From assembly GCA_013287665.1 (NCBI GenBank), contig JABDDK010000001.1, positions 1-64,000 of the forward strand: a DNA stretch of 64,000 nucleotides. Reading direction: 5' to 3'. This document shows positions 7,962-17,838 of the stretch, in pieces. This DNA comes from Alphaproteobacteria bacterium (GTDB lineage: Bacteria; Pseudomonadota; Alphaproteobacteria; UBA9655). The notes under the pieces were generated by a model. The model was given only the letters and a program-made list of their open reading frames with translations, made no database searches and was not told the origin of the DNA. The number at the start of each line of letters is the position of its first letter. The stretch's first letter is position 1. A program made the translations under genes and the position numbers.

Positions 7962-9584
7962 TTGGATATAGTGGACCTAGAAAAAGAGCGCACGGCTTAT
8001 GATGTGCTGAAGGCAACATCAGCAAAGTGGCCGGAGAAGAATGCTTTAATCTTTAACCGCTCAGATGAACCCCTTATCGTTACTTACCAGCAGCTTCTTA
8101 ATAATGTTAATCAAGTTGCTAATTTATTGCTTAAGTGTGGCATTACGGCAGACAAAGCTGTCTCCTATATTTTGCCTAATATTCCAGAAAACTATTTTTT
8201 GTTCTTTGCGGCCCTTGCCGTTGGCATTGCAAACCCGATCAGTCCCAACCTGCCTCCTGAACAGATTGCTGACCTCTTGGGATTGGCAGAAAGTGAGATC
8301 TTAATTTCAACAGGGCCTCGTACTAACCCACAATTGTGGGAAAATATTTTAAACGTGCGCAAGCATTCTCCGCGATTGAGAAAAATCTTAGTCTTAGAAG
8401 ATTACAGCGATCCCCAGCAGAATATTGAGAGTTTTCACAACCTGCTTGAGAGAGAACCAATAGATCCCCTGTTTGATGCAAAAGATATTAACCCTGAGGC
8501 TGTCTGCTCCTATTTTCATACAAGTGGGACTGTTGGAACTCCAAAGCTTGTGCAGCACACGCACTTAGGGATTCTGCATGCAGCATGGGGTGCAGGACTT
8601 TTTGCTCTTAACAAGCACGACAATCCTGTTGTTTTATCTGGCATTCCGATGTTTCATGTAGGTGCTGCAATAGTTGAGGCACTTTCAGCTCTCCTTTATA
8701 GAGGAAGCCTTGTTGTTTTGAGTCCGCAAGGATGGGCAGATCCTTCTGTCATTCCTAATTACTGGAAAATTGTGGAGCGATATCAGGGAACAGCAATGGG
8801 TGCTGTACCTCCTATTTACAAGGCACTCCTACAAGTCCCCTTAAAGGGAGAGAATATTAGGAGTTTACGGTATGCATTCTCCGGTAACGTCCCAATGAGC
8901 AGCCAAGATTCAGATGCATTTTTTAAAATGACAGGGGTGAGGTTATCAACTTTTTGGGGACAAACAGAAGCCATTTTAGGATGCATTAATTCTTCGCCTG
9001 TTCCAAGCGACAGAACTTATGGTTCGCGAGGACTTTGCTTACCTTATCTCCAAATGAAAATCTTAAAAGATAACTTGCAAGAATGTCTCCCACAGGAACC
9101 AGGCACTTTATACATAAAAGGCCCAAGTGTGGGTCGTTATAAAAATGCCGAATTAAATAAAAAGGCCTTTATACACGATGGTTGGTTTAATACAGGCGAC
9201 AGGGCTTATAAAGATGAAGACAGCTATATTTGGATCCTCGGCCGTACATGTGACTTTATTCTGTGGGAAGATAACCATATTTCACTGCTAGCCATTGAAA
9301 CGACACTCCAAGAAAATCCTTTAATAAAAAAGGCAGCAGCGGTTGATCTTGATGAAAGAGTTTGTGTTTTCCTCATGGTGGATCAAAAGCCCGGGATGAA
9401 TCCTGGCACTTTCATACAAGAGATTAAGACAACCCTCAAAAAACAATATGGATCTCTCCCCATCGATATTGAAGTTCGCCATAGCCTACCTTTAAACGGG
9501 ATGGGGAAAGTCATAAAATATCGACTTAAGGAAGAGCTGGAATCAGAACAAAATAAAAAGAAGGTAGCGCAAAATGCAAGATAG
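7962..9584 (+). CDS. AMP-binding acyl/aryl-CoA ligase (ANL superfamily)
   Basis: A 540-residue adenylate-forming ligase. Core motifs: the P-loop HTSGTVGTPKLVQHTH (about residues 187-202), STFWGQTEA, GWFNTGD, the hinge GRTCDFI and a C-terminal lysine K516 in NGMGKVIKYRL. It should activate a carboxylic acid as an acyl-AMP and pass it to CoA or another acceptor; there is no attached carrier domain. A TTG start at 7962 is chosen because AGGGGGT lies five bases upstream; GTG 7971 is an alternative. The substrate is unknown, but in this locus an aromatic or isoprenoid acid is plausible. Its 3' end overlaps the MFS gene by 11 bases. Confidence 0.9.
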   Translation: MDIVDLEKERTAYDVLKATSAKWPEKNALIFNRSDEPLIVTYQQLLNNVNQVANLLLKCGITADKAVSYILPNIPENYFLFFAALAVGIANPISPNLPPEQIADLLGLAESEILISTGPRTNPQLWENILNVRKHSPRLRKILVLEDYSDPQQNIESFHNLLEREPIDPLFDAKDINPEAVCSYFHTSGTVGTPKLVQHTHLGILHAAWGAGLFALNKHDNPVVLSGIPMFHVGAAIVEALSALLYRGSLVVLSPQGWADPSVIPNYWKIVERYQGTAMGAVPPIYKALLQVPLKGENIRSLRYAFSGNVPMSSQDSDAFFKMTGVRLSTFWGQTEAILGCINSSPVPSDRTYGSRGLCLPYLQMKILKDNLQECLPQEPGTLYIKGPSVGRYKNAELNKKAFIHDGWFNTGDRAYKDEDSYIWILGRTCDFILWEDNHISLLAIETTLQENPLIKKAAAVDLDERVCVFLMVDQKPGMNPGTFIQEIKTTLKKQYGSLPIDIEVRHSLPLNGMGKVIKYRLKEELESEQNKKKVAQNAR

Positions 9585-10830
9585 TAGACCTAATATTCAT
9601 CATTCTGTCCCTCTCGTTTTAGCAAGCATTATTGGAACAATACTTGAGTTCTACGGTTTTACTATTTTTCTGATCTTCGGCGATATTATAGCCGCAAATT
9701 TTTTTCCACCGCAAGAGGCAACCCTTTCTCTTATCTGGGTTTACGGCATTTTTGCGTCTAGTTTTTTAATGCGCCCAATAGGGGCTGCTATATTTGGCTA
9801 TATAGGTGATAAATATGGAAGGCAATGGGCTCTCTATTTATCGATTAGTTTGATGGGGTTGACGCTTTTTACGATTGGGATGCTACCCACTTATCAGTCT
9901 ATTGGAATGCTAGCCCCAGTCATGATTGTTCTTTGTCGCCTTCTGCAAGGGGCTTGTGCAGGGGGTGAGTATAATAATGCTGGAATTTTTGCCATCGAGA
10001 GTTTTGCAAATCGTCCAGCCCTTGCTGGATCTTTGGTTGCTTTTGGGGCGGGGATGGGGGGACTCCTCGCAATGACGATGAAGCAGGTTTCTCAACTTCC
10101 TTTAGAGGGATTAGACCTGTGGCGTCTTCCGTTTTTGCTTGGTGCAGTTATGAGTTTTATGGGGTTTCTCTTGCGAAGAAAAATAAAGGCCTTTTTTCCC
10201 CAAGAAAGTCGGAAGCCATTTCCCTGGAAGGTTCTTCTTGACTATAAAGCTTCCTCATTAACCGCATTTTCTATTGGCGCTATTGATGGGGCTTTTGCTT
10301 ATATTACGTTTGCATTCATGGGAACTTATTTACATCTATTTATTGGCTTGCCACAGACAGAGAGTATTCAAATATGTATGTATGCTCTTGCGGCCTATCT
10401 TCTCTTCGCCCCTTTCATTGGTTATTTTGCAGATTATATGGATACGCATGTTCTCTTTAGGACTGTTATTTTATTAGTCATACCCATAACGTATTTTGTA
10501 TTTATCTTAATCACCCGAAGCTCGAGTCTTGCTTTGGTAGCCGTGCTTATTTTTGCATTGATGTACGCTGCCATTTCTGGCTTGCAGCATTCCTACTTGC
10601 TCTCGCTCTTCCCTCCTCAGCTAAGATCGAGAGGAGTTGGTATAAACTTCAGCTTAGGGGGAGCCATATTTGGTGGGTCTTCTCCCTTAATATTAACCTC
10701 ACTTCTTGGGATATATTCTGATAATATGATTCCAGCGTATTTCTTGATTTTAGTTGCTTTATTTTGTTTGTCCACGTGTATGGTAACTTCACACAAGGGA
10801 CCGAGCCATTTGGCGACGGCCCCTCTCTAA
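9574..10830 (+). CDS. MFS transporter (MHS-like), accessory locus
   Basis: A 418-residue membrane transporter with about 12 spans. The family motif GYIGDKYGRQWAL and the GACAGGEYNNAG segment place it in the same metabolite:H+ symporter group as the 1891-3180 protein, although the two sequences differ widely. The start codon overlaps the end of the ligase gene, so it is translated from the same mRNA. In context it may export the product of the locus or import a precursor. The direction of transport cannot be read from sequence. Confidence 0.9.
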   Translation: MQDSRPNIHHSVPLVLASIIGTILEFYGFTIFLIFGDIIAANFFPPQEATLSLIWVYGIFASSFLMRPIGAAIFGYIGDKYGRQWALYLSISLMGLTLFTIGMLPTYQSIGMLAPVMIVLCRLLQGACAGGEYNNAGIFAIESFANRPALAGSLVAFGAGMGGLLAMTMKQVSQLPLEGLDLWRLPFLLGAVMSFMGFLLRRKIKAFFPQESRKPFPWKVLLDYKASSLTAFSIGAIDGAFAYITFAFMGTYLHLFIGLPQTESIQICMYALAAYLLFAPFIGYFADYMDTHVLFRTVILLVIPITYFVFILITRSSSLALVAVLIFALMYAAISGLQHSYLLSLFPPQLRSRGVGINFSLGGAIFGGSSPLILTSLLGIYSDNMIPAYFLILVALFCLSTCMVTSHKGPSHLATAPL

Positions 10831-10996
10831 ATGATAAAAGTTTAGTTAATGCTTTTTTTGTCTTGTAGGGGGGAAAGGAATGTGCTTCACTCCTTTTAAT
10901 AAGGTAAGATGGTGAGGCCATTTTTTTTCTTAATTTCAATAGCTTATCAAGTTTGATTGGTCGTGTGATACTAAACAATAATAATAGGAGACACAT

Positions 10997-11860
10997 ATGA
11001 ACAATGCAACTCAAACAGTTTCTCATGAACACAAAGTTCAACAATACTATGACAATGCCCTTCCTTGTTACTCGCAAATATTGGGAGATCGTTGGCATAG
11101 TGCTGATCCTGAAGCCGTTTTAGCTAAGTTACCACGTATACGAGGCTGTGAGATTCTTGAAGAAAGAGTGGCGGCACTTGCAGGACTTGATTCGACCAAA
11201 AAAGTTCTAGATTTTGGCTGTGGTGTAGGTGGCCCTACTTTATATATGGCTAAAGTCTCAGGTGCTTCTTTTGTTGGTGTGTCCAACAATGAAAGGCTAA
11301 ACGTAAAAGCGCGCGAAAAAGCTAAGCAAGTTGGTCTCGCAGAACAAGTCACCTTTATGACTCTTGAGGACACAGGTTACCAAAACCTTCCGTTCCCGGA
11401 CAATACATTCGACGCTATAACATTTTATGAATCTGTTTGTCATTTGCCTGATAAAGCAAGAGGTTTTGCTGAATTTGCTCGTGTTCTTAAACCAGGTGGA
11501 CGTATCGTTGGTGAAGATTGGGTTCAAAGACCATTTGGAGAGAATCAAACCGAAGCTCAAATCATGAAATTTATGGAGCCTGTAAATAGATTTTATTGCA
11601 TTCCGTGGCACGCAACAGTTGAGGGGTGCAAAAAAATGATGGAAGATGCAGGTCTAGAAGTATTCATAGCCCGTGATCTATTTCAGGGTGTTAAGTGTTT
11701 GTCTTTTCAAGATAAACAAACACCTGAATGGTTAGTGTATGCCGGGCCAGAACAAGAAATGTTCCGAGAAGGTGAAAAGGCTCTTGTTGCCGCTCGTAAC
11801 GCTGGCGTGTTTTCTGTCGGATTATGGGTAGCAGGGAAGGAAAATAAAGTTAAGCAATAG
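10997..11860 (+). CDS. SAM-dependent C/O-methyltransferase (sterol/prenyl type)
   Basis: A 287-residue methyltransferase. Motif I is VLDFGCGVGG (residues 70-79), followed by VGVSNNERL and LPFPDNTFDAITFYESVCHL, which resembles the sterol C24-, tocopherol- and geranyl-diphosphate C-methyltransferase group. LKPGGRIVGEDW is motif III. AATAGGAG lies eight bases before ATG 10997. The 166-base gap after the MFS gene allows its own promoter, but the strand and context keep it in the locus. Methylation of an isoprenoid or an aromatic acceptor is the natural guess; no substrate is demonstrated. Confidence 0.87.
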   Translation: MNNATQTVSHEHKVQQYYDNALPCYSQILGDRWHSADPEAVLAKLPRIRGCEILEERVAALAGLDSTKKVLDFGCGVGGPTLYMAKVSGASFVGVSNNERLNVKAREKAKQVGLAEQVTFMTLEDTGYQNLPFPDNTFDAITFYESVCHLPDKARGFAEFARVLKPGGRIVGEDWVQRPFGENQTEAQIMKFMEPVNRFYCIPWHATVEGCKKMMEDAGLEVFIARDLFQGVKCLSFQDKQTPEWLVYAGPEQEMFREGEKALVAARNAGVFSVGLWVAGKENKVKQ

Positions 11861-11976
11861 GACTCAATCAATATAAGTTATAAAGTTAAATTATATAAAC
11901 AGGGGAGGGGATGTGTGTAGTTAATTAATAAACACACGGACACTCTAAGAACAATTTAAAAAAAGGTCGAGGCTCC

Positions 11977-13227
11977 ATGAATAAGAAAAAAAATAAGACA
12001 TCAAACGTTTCTCATTTAGTGCTCATCAGCACTTTAACACTTCTAAGTGGGACCGTGTTCTCTGATCAACTTTCGGCAACGGGTTTATTCCCATATTGCT
12101 TCGGCGCAAAAATGTGCCAGATGGGTGGAGCAGGGGTTGCCTTGACGAAAGGAATAGATTCCACATTTGGAAATGTCAATCCGGCTTTGATGGCTCAAGT
12201 GGGAAGAGATATAGCTATTGATCCTATGATGGTCTTTCAAAAGGTAGAAGTTGATTCATCTCGTGCCAATCTGACAGCGGGAACCCCTCTACCTCCCTAT
12301 ACAGGTTCTATCAAGAATAAAGACAAAGCCTACGCTGGCGCGTATTTAGGTTTTAATTACCCCATCAATTCTAAATGGGCCGTTGGTCTTTCAACGGCAG
12401 GGGGAGGCGGCAAGGCAAAGTACAGGAACTCCATTATATCACCGGCTCTTAATGCTCCGAGCAAGATTGAGAGTATGGCAGCTATTTCTAACCAAATACT
12501 TTCATATAGGCCGAGTTGTATTGAATCTTACGGCGTAAGTCTTATCGCGGCTTATCTACAAATTAAAAACAATTTAACTCAATTCCCAAGTGGAGTTCCC
12601 TCGAGAGGCTCCAACAGAACGGATCATGCTTGGGGTATCGGAGCCAGGTTTGGAGGCCAATGGGATATAGGTCAGTACGCCTCTATGGGTATTGCTGCTT
12701 CTACACCGATTGCTTTCCAGAAATTAAAAAAATATAGAGACATTCTTGCACATCCTCCTCGCGTACCACCGGTCGTCACAGGAGGATTCGCTTTCCATGT
12801 GTCGAAATGTACAGACGTTCTTTTTGATCTAGAAGGTGCATTTTGGGGAAATAATGCGTTTACGAGTAAGCAACCACCTGTTGGACAAGGATGGCGGAGC
12901 ACGCTCTCCTTCAAATTTGGTGTTCAGCATAAAGTAACCCCAGACTTGCGCTTACGTCTAGGTTATAATTATGGCAGAACGCCTATCCGAAAAAAATTCG
13001 TTTTCTTTAATGGACTAAGCGACTCTGTTTCTATCATTGAAAATATCTTCACAACTGGATTCACTTATGACTTTACACCAACAATAAATATGGATTTGGG
13101 GGGATCAGTTCAGTTGAATAAGAAGCTTACAGATAATGGAAGAGGCCCCGCAGGCCCTGCTGCTCAAGGATTCACTTTGAAAGCAAGAGTCTTCACGGTA
13201 GCCTTAGGATTCAACATAAAATATTAG
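11977..13227 (+). CDS. FadL/TodX-family outer-membrane hydrophobic-compound channel
   Basis: A 416-residue beta-barrel. It has a signal peptide (lysine-rich start, LVLISTLTLLSGTVFS), then GAKMCQMGGAGVAL and GNVNPALMAQVG, corresponding to the FadL hatch region (AxxGxGGAxxA...NPA). It ends in IKY, the aromatic C-terminus of outer-membrane proteins. Family members pass long-chain fatty acids, aromatics or other hydrophobic molecules across the outer membrane. Placed last in the prenyltransferase locus, it may move the lipophilic product or precursor. AGGTCGAGG precedes ATG 11977. Assignment to the exact subfamily is moderate. Confidence 0.78.
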   Translation: MNKKKNKTSNVSHLVLISTLTLLSGTVFSDQLSATGLFPYCFGAKMCQMGGAGVALTKGIDSTFGNVNPALMAQVGRDIAIDPMMVFQKVEVDSSRANLTAGTPLPPYTGSIKNKDKAYAGAYLGFNYPINSKWAVGLSTAGGGGKAKYRNSIISPALNAPSKIESMAAISNQILSYRPSCIESYGVSLIAAYLQIKNNLTQFPSGVPSRGSNRTDHAWGIGARFGGQWDIGQYASMGIAASTPIAFQKLKKYRDILAHPPRVPPVVTGGFAFHVSKCTDVLFDLEGAFWGNNAFTSKQPPVGQGWRSTLSFKFGVQHKVTPDLRLRLGYNYGRTPIRKKFVFFNGLSDSVSIIENIFTTGFTYDFTPTINMDLGGSVQLNKKLTDNGRGPAGPAAQGFTLKARVFTVALGFNIKY

Positions 13228-13237
13228 CGGCTAGTAC

Positions 13238-13416
13238 TCACCTCTCCCCTTGTGGGAGAGGTCGCCCTTTAGGGCGGGTGAGGGGACGTGCTTTCAGTAA
13301 GACTCTCTGTTGTGGGTAAGGATATAGTTATTTATAATCAATAATGTCTGTATGTCCTTGTGGTGGCGCCCCCTCACCCGACCTTCGGTCGACCTCTCCC
13401 ACAAGGGGAGAGGTGA
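13238..13416. repeat. Palindromic intergenic repeat, copy 2
   Basis: Ends TCACCTCTCCCCTTGTGGG and CCCACAAGGGGAGAGGTGA are perfect inverted copies. Inner segments are GTCGCCCTTTAGGGCGGGTG on the left and CGACCTTCGGTCGACC on the right. It follows the stop of the FadL-like gene by 10 bases and may double as a transcription stop or mRNA stabiliser. The rest of the gap to 13537 is AT-rich with no gene. Confidence 0.87.
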
Positions 13417-13537
13417 TGGCTGCGGCAGTTTTCCTTTATTTCTGACATATTTCAGCATATAAAGAAGTCATTTTAATAAGTTATTAACTTATCTCTGATA
13501 TACCTTTTTGCAGATGATAGAGAACCAAAAAGGGTTT

Positions 13538-15568
13538 ATGAAAAAGTTAAATAGAATTTCGATCATATCAATTTGCACTATCGCAGCCTGTGCGGCTTTG
13601 GTAGTTCTATTTATGTATATTCCTCTTGATGTAATGCAGAATTTTCTTTATGAAAACAGCTTTACTTCATTCTCCCAACCTATATTCCCTATCTATGTTA
13701 GATTAATAATGATTGCTGCAACTATTTTTCTTATATTATATTTGTATAGAAATAGGCACATGCTAAAAAAAGAAATCTATCGCCGGGAAGAAGTTGAAAG
13801 AGAAAGCTTAGAAAAAGGCAAGAAATTAGAAGAGGCTTTAGCCCTCAGCAAGGCAACCTTAGAAGCGACCGCGGATGGAATTGTGGTTGTAGATAAAAAT
13901 AGAATGATTGTGGGGTATAATGAAAGAGGGGCTAAGATGTGGAAAGCGCCTCCTAGAGTTTTAAAACCAGGAAATGAAAAAGAGATAGTGCAATATATCA
14001 TGAAACTCGTAAAAGATCCGGCCAAATTTGTTTCAGATATCGAACGCCTTTATAATTCAGAACCTGGAAAAGAAGTCAAAGAAGAGATAGAATTAAATGA
14101 TGGAAGGACTTTTGAACGCTATACGATGCCGCAGATACGAGAGAATGAGATTATCGGACGCGTGTTCAGCTTTAGAGATATTACGCAACGCAAAGCAATG
14201 GAAGAGCAGCTTTTAGAACAGGCAACCCATGATACTCTTACCTCGCTTCCTAATCGAATAATCCTTCATGATCGTATTCAACAAGAGCTTCGTTATGCGA
14301 AACGTTCGTCTAAAATGGCGACTATATTATTTTTTGATCTTGATGGCTTTAAACTTATCAACGATAGTCTCGGTCACGATTTTGGAGATATTCTCCTGCA
14401 GTCCGTCGCCAGAAGATTAGAAGGGTGCGTTAGAGAACAAGATACGGTTGCGAGATGGGGAGGAGATGAATTTGTCATTTTGTTAACTTCACTTTCTCAA
14501 GAAGCAGACATTGTCCCAATCGTTCGTAAATGTCTTGAAGAAGTAGCAAAGCCTTTTATTATAGAGAAACATACAGTGAGTATCACGAGTAGCGTGGGAA
14601 TTACGATCCTGCCTAATGATGGCTCAACGGTAAACGCGTTGCTGAAAAATGCAGATAGTGCAATGTATGAGGCAAAAGCTTTAGGTCGAAATAATTTTAA
14701 ATTCTATTCATCTGAAATGAATAAAAATACAGAAAATAAATTAGAATTAATAAATGATTTACATGAGGCGCTAGAAACTGGCCAGCTGTCGTTGAATTAT
14801 CAGCCCATCATTGATTTTCAAAGTGGTTCTATCGTTGGGGCTGAAGCACTGCTTCGCTGGAACCATCCAACGAAAGGTTTTATTCCGCCTGATAAGTTTA
14901 TTCCAATTGCAGAAGAAACAGGGCTGATTCTACCCATAGGAGAATGGGTTTTACGTGAGGCTTGCTCGCAAAACGCGACGTGGCAGAAAGAAAAATTGTC
15001 ACCCATTTCAATGGCAATCAACTTATCAGGACAACAATTTAGACAAAAAAATATTGCAGAACTTGTGAGTGGTATACTCAAAGAAACAGGTATGGATCCA
15101 AAATATTTACATGTTGAATTGACAGAAAGTGTCATCATGGAAAATTCTCAGACGTATCTTAATTATATGTTGGCGTTGAAAGAACTTGGAGTGAATTTGG
15201 TCATTGATGACTTTGGAACTGGGTATTCAAGTTTAAGTTACCTCAAGCTTTTTCCTGTGGATAAGCTTAAGATCGATAAATCATTTGTCAATGGTCTTCC
15301 GGAGAATGCCGATGATAGCGCTATCGTTCGGGCAATCCTCGCGATGGCAAAACAACTCAATTTAACAGTAGTTGCTGAAGGCATTGAAACAATAGAACAA
15401 TTTGCTTTCTTGAGGAACCATGGTTGCGATATGTGTCAGGGCTATCTCTTTAGTAAACCCGTTCCCGCTGAAGAGTTTTCAGCATTACTCAAGAAAAATA
15501 AATTTAAAGAATTATCAAACAAAAATAACGTCGTCGTCAAAAAATCTAAAGCAAGTAAGCAAGCGTAG
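13538..15568 (+). CDS. Membrane-anchored PAS-GGDEF-EAL c-di-GMP protein
   Basis: About 676 residues from ATG 13538, chosen for AAAGGG just upstream and for a lysine-rich start before the first span; TTG 13508 and ATG 13514 are longer alternatives. Two N-terminal membrane spans flank a short periplasmic loop. They are followed by a coiled segment, a PAS domain, GGDEF with intact WGGDEF and an RxxD inhibition site (REQD five residues before it), then EAL with EALLRW, AINLSGQQF, ELTES, DDFGTGYSS, KIDKSF and AEGIET. Both synthesis and breakdown of c-di-GMP appear possible. It converges with the H-NOX signalling operon on the other strand. No ligand for the periplasmic part is suggested. Confidence 0.93.
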   Translation: MKKLNRISIISICTIAACAALVVLFMYIPLDVMQNFLYENSFTSFSQPIFPIYVRLIMIAATIFLILYLYRNRHMLKKEIYRREEVERESLEKGKKLEEALALSKATLEATADGIVVVDKNRMIVGYNERGAKMWKAPPRVLKPGNEKEIVQYIMKLVKDPAKFVSDIERLYNSEPGKEVKEEIELNDGRTFERYTMPQIRENEIIGRVFSFRDITQRKAMEEQLLEQATHDTLTSLPNRIILHDRIQQELRYAKRSSKMATILFFDLDGFKLINDSLGHDFGDILLQSVARRLEGCVREQDTVARWGGDEFVILLTSLSQEADIVPIVRKCLEEVAKPFIIEKHTVSITSSVGITILPNDGSTVNALLKNADSAMYEAKALGRNNFKFYSSEMNKNTENKLELINDLHEALETGQLSLNYQPIIDFQSGSIVGAEALLRWNHPTKGFIPPDKFIPIAEETGLILPIGEWVLREACSQNATWQKEKLSPISMAINLSGQQFRQKNIAELVSGILKETGMDPKYLHVELTESVIMENSQTYLNYMLALKELGVNLVIDDFGTGYSSLSYLKLFPVDKLKIDKSFVNGLPENADDSAIVRAILAMAKQLNLTVVAEGIETIEQFAFLRNHGCDMCQGYLFSKPVPAEEFSALLKKNKFKELSNKNNVVVKKSKASKQA

Positions 15569-15595
15569 ACTTTGTGACAGAGATGAACAGTCCTA

Positions 15596-17824
15596 CTACG
15601 CTTTAGCTTGTGGTGCTTTTAACAGGCGCTCAAGCTCATCTGCTGCTAGTGGTTTCCCAAAGAAGAATCCTTGTACACTTTTGCAGCTTTTCGACTTTAT
15701 GAAATCGAGTTGTTTTTGAGTTTCTACGCCTTCTGCTAGAACTTCTAGATTCATGCTTTGAGCCATGTTTACAATAGCTTGAATAATGACCTCATCACTT
15801 CGATCAAGAGAAATATTTTGAATAAAGGACTGATCTATCTTTAGTCGATCGATGTTGATGTTTTTAAGGTAATTCAAGCATGAATTCCCTGCACCGAAAT
15901 CATCAAGGGCTATTTGGATTCCCAATCTCTTGAGGTCATTAATTGTCTCTGAGATTTCGTTATTTGAAAATAGAACATTTTCTGTTATCTCGATTTCAAG
16001 ATTTTCTGGGTTTACCCCGGTTTCTTTCAAAATATCATTAACAGTTTGAACAAAGTTTGATTGCTTGAATTGGGCTGTTGCTACATTAATGGCAATTCGA
16101 ATGGGAGGAAGCCCTTGGCTTTGCCAAGCTTTGTTTTGTTCGCAAGCGGTTCTTAAAACCCATTCGCCTAAGGGAACAATCAGACCTGATTCCTCTGCAA
16201 AGGGAATAAAATCTAAGGGAACAATAATCCCCTTTTTTGGATGTTTCCACCTCACGAGGGCTTCTACGGAAACGACCGTGTTCGAAAGAACATCAAACTG
16301 TGGCTGATATTCTAAATAAAACTCCTTGTTTAAAATGGCATTTCTCATTTCTTCTTCTTTTTCCAAACGAACCATGGCTTGTTGGTTAAGATCATCGGTG
16401 TAGAAATGAAATTGATTAGCGCCTGAATTTTTTGCAAGGTACATCGCAAGGTCTGCATTTCGTAAAAGTTCATCAACAGTTACTCCATCTTTTGGATAAG
16501 TACTTATGCCAACACTTGCAGTAATAAATAAATCTCTGTGCGCAATATGAAATGGTTCTTTAAAACATTCTTTTATTTTATTGGCTACATTTATTATAGA
16601 TCTATCGTTTTCTACGTCACTTACAACGAGAACGAATTCATCTCCACCCAATCTTGCAACGGTATCGCTAGATCTTACAATGGTCTTAATTCGTTGAGAA
16701 ACAGCTACTAAAAGTTCATCTCCAGCTTCATGACCCAAGCTATCATTAACTAACTTAAATCGATCTAGGTCAAAGAAGAGAATGCCAACCATGTCATTTT
16801 TCCGACTTGCGCCGCAAACTGCATTTTGGATTCGATCTCGTAAAAGAATACGATTGGGGAGCTCTGTTAAAGAATCATGGGTTGCTTGGAATTCTAATTT
16901 TCCCTCAAGATTAATGCGTTCCGTAATATCTCTAAAGCTCCAAATACGTCCGACGGTTTTCCCTTTTAATTTTTGAGGATGAGAATATCTCTCAAACACA
17001 CGTCCATCTTTCAAACGAATAGAGGTGATACTAACTTGATTTGGATCTTTATTAAGCTCTTTCGTCTTTATTAAGAAATCCTCAGATTCTTCAACCTGAG
17101 TTGCCATAAAATTCAAGCAATAATCATAGTCTTTTTCTGATAGATCATCCTTAATTTTCCACATTTCACTATATTGATTATTAAAATCGATAATTTTCCC
17201 TTCATTATTAACAACAATAATTCCATCAATTGAAGAATCAAGCGTTGCCCGAGTTAATGAAAGAGCGTTTTGAAGAGAGCTTGTTCGTTCCAGAACTTTT
17301 GTCTCCAGCAGATTTGTGTGCTTTGTGATCGCTTGCACAAGCTGCCATTTTTTTGTAAGAGCACAGGCAAGTTGTCTGACGGCTACTGTATCAAAGGGCT
17401 TTTTCAAGATGAGTAAGTTATCGGTCACCCCTAACTGTTTAATGGTTTCTTCCCAAGAATAGTCCGAGAACGCCGTACAGATGACGGTTTGAATGTCAGG
17501 AGCAACTTTCCATATTTCTTTAATTGTTTCGATTCCATCCAAACCAGGAGGCATCCGGACATCAACGAATGCAAGGGCATAGGGCTCCCCTCTATCAAGA
17601 GCTTTTTTAACAAGATCCGCTCCCTCTTGGCCTTGTGAAGCTGTGTCAATGTAAAATTTAGGGAGTGAAAGCTTCTCTTCTCCACTTGCTTCCCCGAAGA
17701 GTTCCTTATCTAATGCGTTGAAATCATTGATTGAGTGCTTTGGCGCTAAAATCTTTATAAAATCCTGATGAATAGATGGATTATCATCAATGATGAGGAT
17801 CCTTAAATCATTTGTTTGAGTCAT
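15596..17824 (-). CDS. Response regulator with REC-PAS-GGDEF-EAL domains
   Basis: A 742-residue output protein. The REC domain (1-150) has the acidic pair D13/D14, phospho-acceptor D88 in FVDVRMPPG, and the KKP lysine. A coiled linker and a PAS domain follow, then GGDEF with RLGGDEF plus an I-site (RSSD), and EAL with VEALVRW, AINVATAQF, EITENV, DDFGAGNS, KIDQSF and AEGVET. DDFGAGNS departs slightly from DDFGTGYS. It is the third gene of the H-NOX operon, starting 14 bases after the kinase, with AAGGGAAG as ribosome site. The arrangement predicts phosphorelay control of c-di-GMP turnover. Confidence 0.94.
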   Translation of the reverse strand: MTQTNDLRILIIDDNPSIHQDFIKILAPKHSINDFNALDKELFGEASGEEKLSLPKFYIDTASQGQEGADLVKKALDRGEPYALAFVDVRMPPGLDGIETIKEIWKVAPDIQTVICTAFSDYSWEETIKQLGVTDNLLILKKPFDTVAVRQLACALTKKWQLVQAITKHTNLLETKVLERTSSLQNALSLTRATLDSSIDGIIVVNNEGKIIDFNNQYSEMWKIKDDLSEKDYDYCLNFMATQVEESEDFLIKTKELNKDPNQVSITSIRLKDGRVFERYSHPQKLKGKTVGRIWSFRDITERINLEGKLEFQATHDSLTELPNRILLRDRIQNAVCGASRKNDMVGILFFDLDRFKLVNDSLGHEAGDELLVAVSQRIKTIVRSSDTVARLGGDEFVLVVSDVENDRSIINVANKIKECFKEPFHIAHRDLFITASVGISTYPKDGVTVDELLRNADLAMYLAKNSGANQFHFYTDDLNQQAMVRLEKEEEMRNAILNKEFYLEYQPQFDVLSNTVVSVEALVRWKHPKKGIIVPLDFIPFAEESGLIVPLGEWVLRTACEQNKAWQSQGLPPIRIAINVATAQFKQSNFVQTVNDILKETGVNPENLEIEITENVLFSNNEISETINDLKRLGIQIALDDFGAGNSCLNYLKNINIDRLKIDQSFIQNISLDRSDEVIIQAIVNMAQSMNLEVLAEGVETQKQLDFIKSKSCKSVQGFFFGKPLAADELERLLKAPQAKA

Positions 17825-17838
17825 AATTTTTTCTTCCC

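Noticed and set aside
11881-11940. GTGTGT...ACACAC stem between the methyltransferase and FadL-like genes as a terminator.
   Set aside because: The stem is short, the loop long and AT-rich, and no T run follows.
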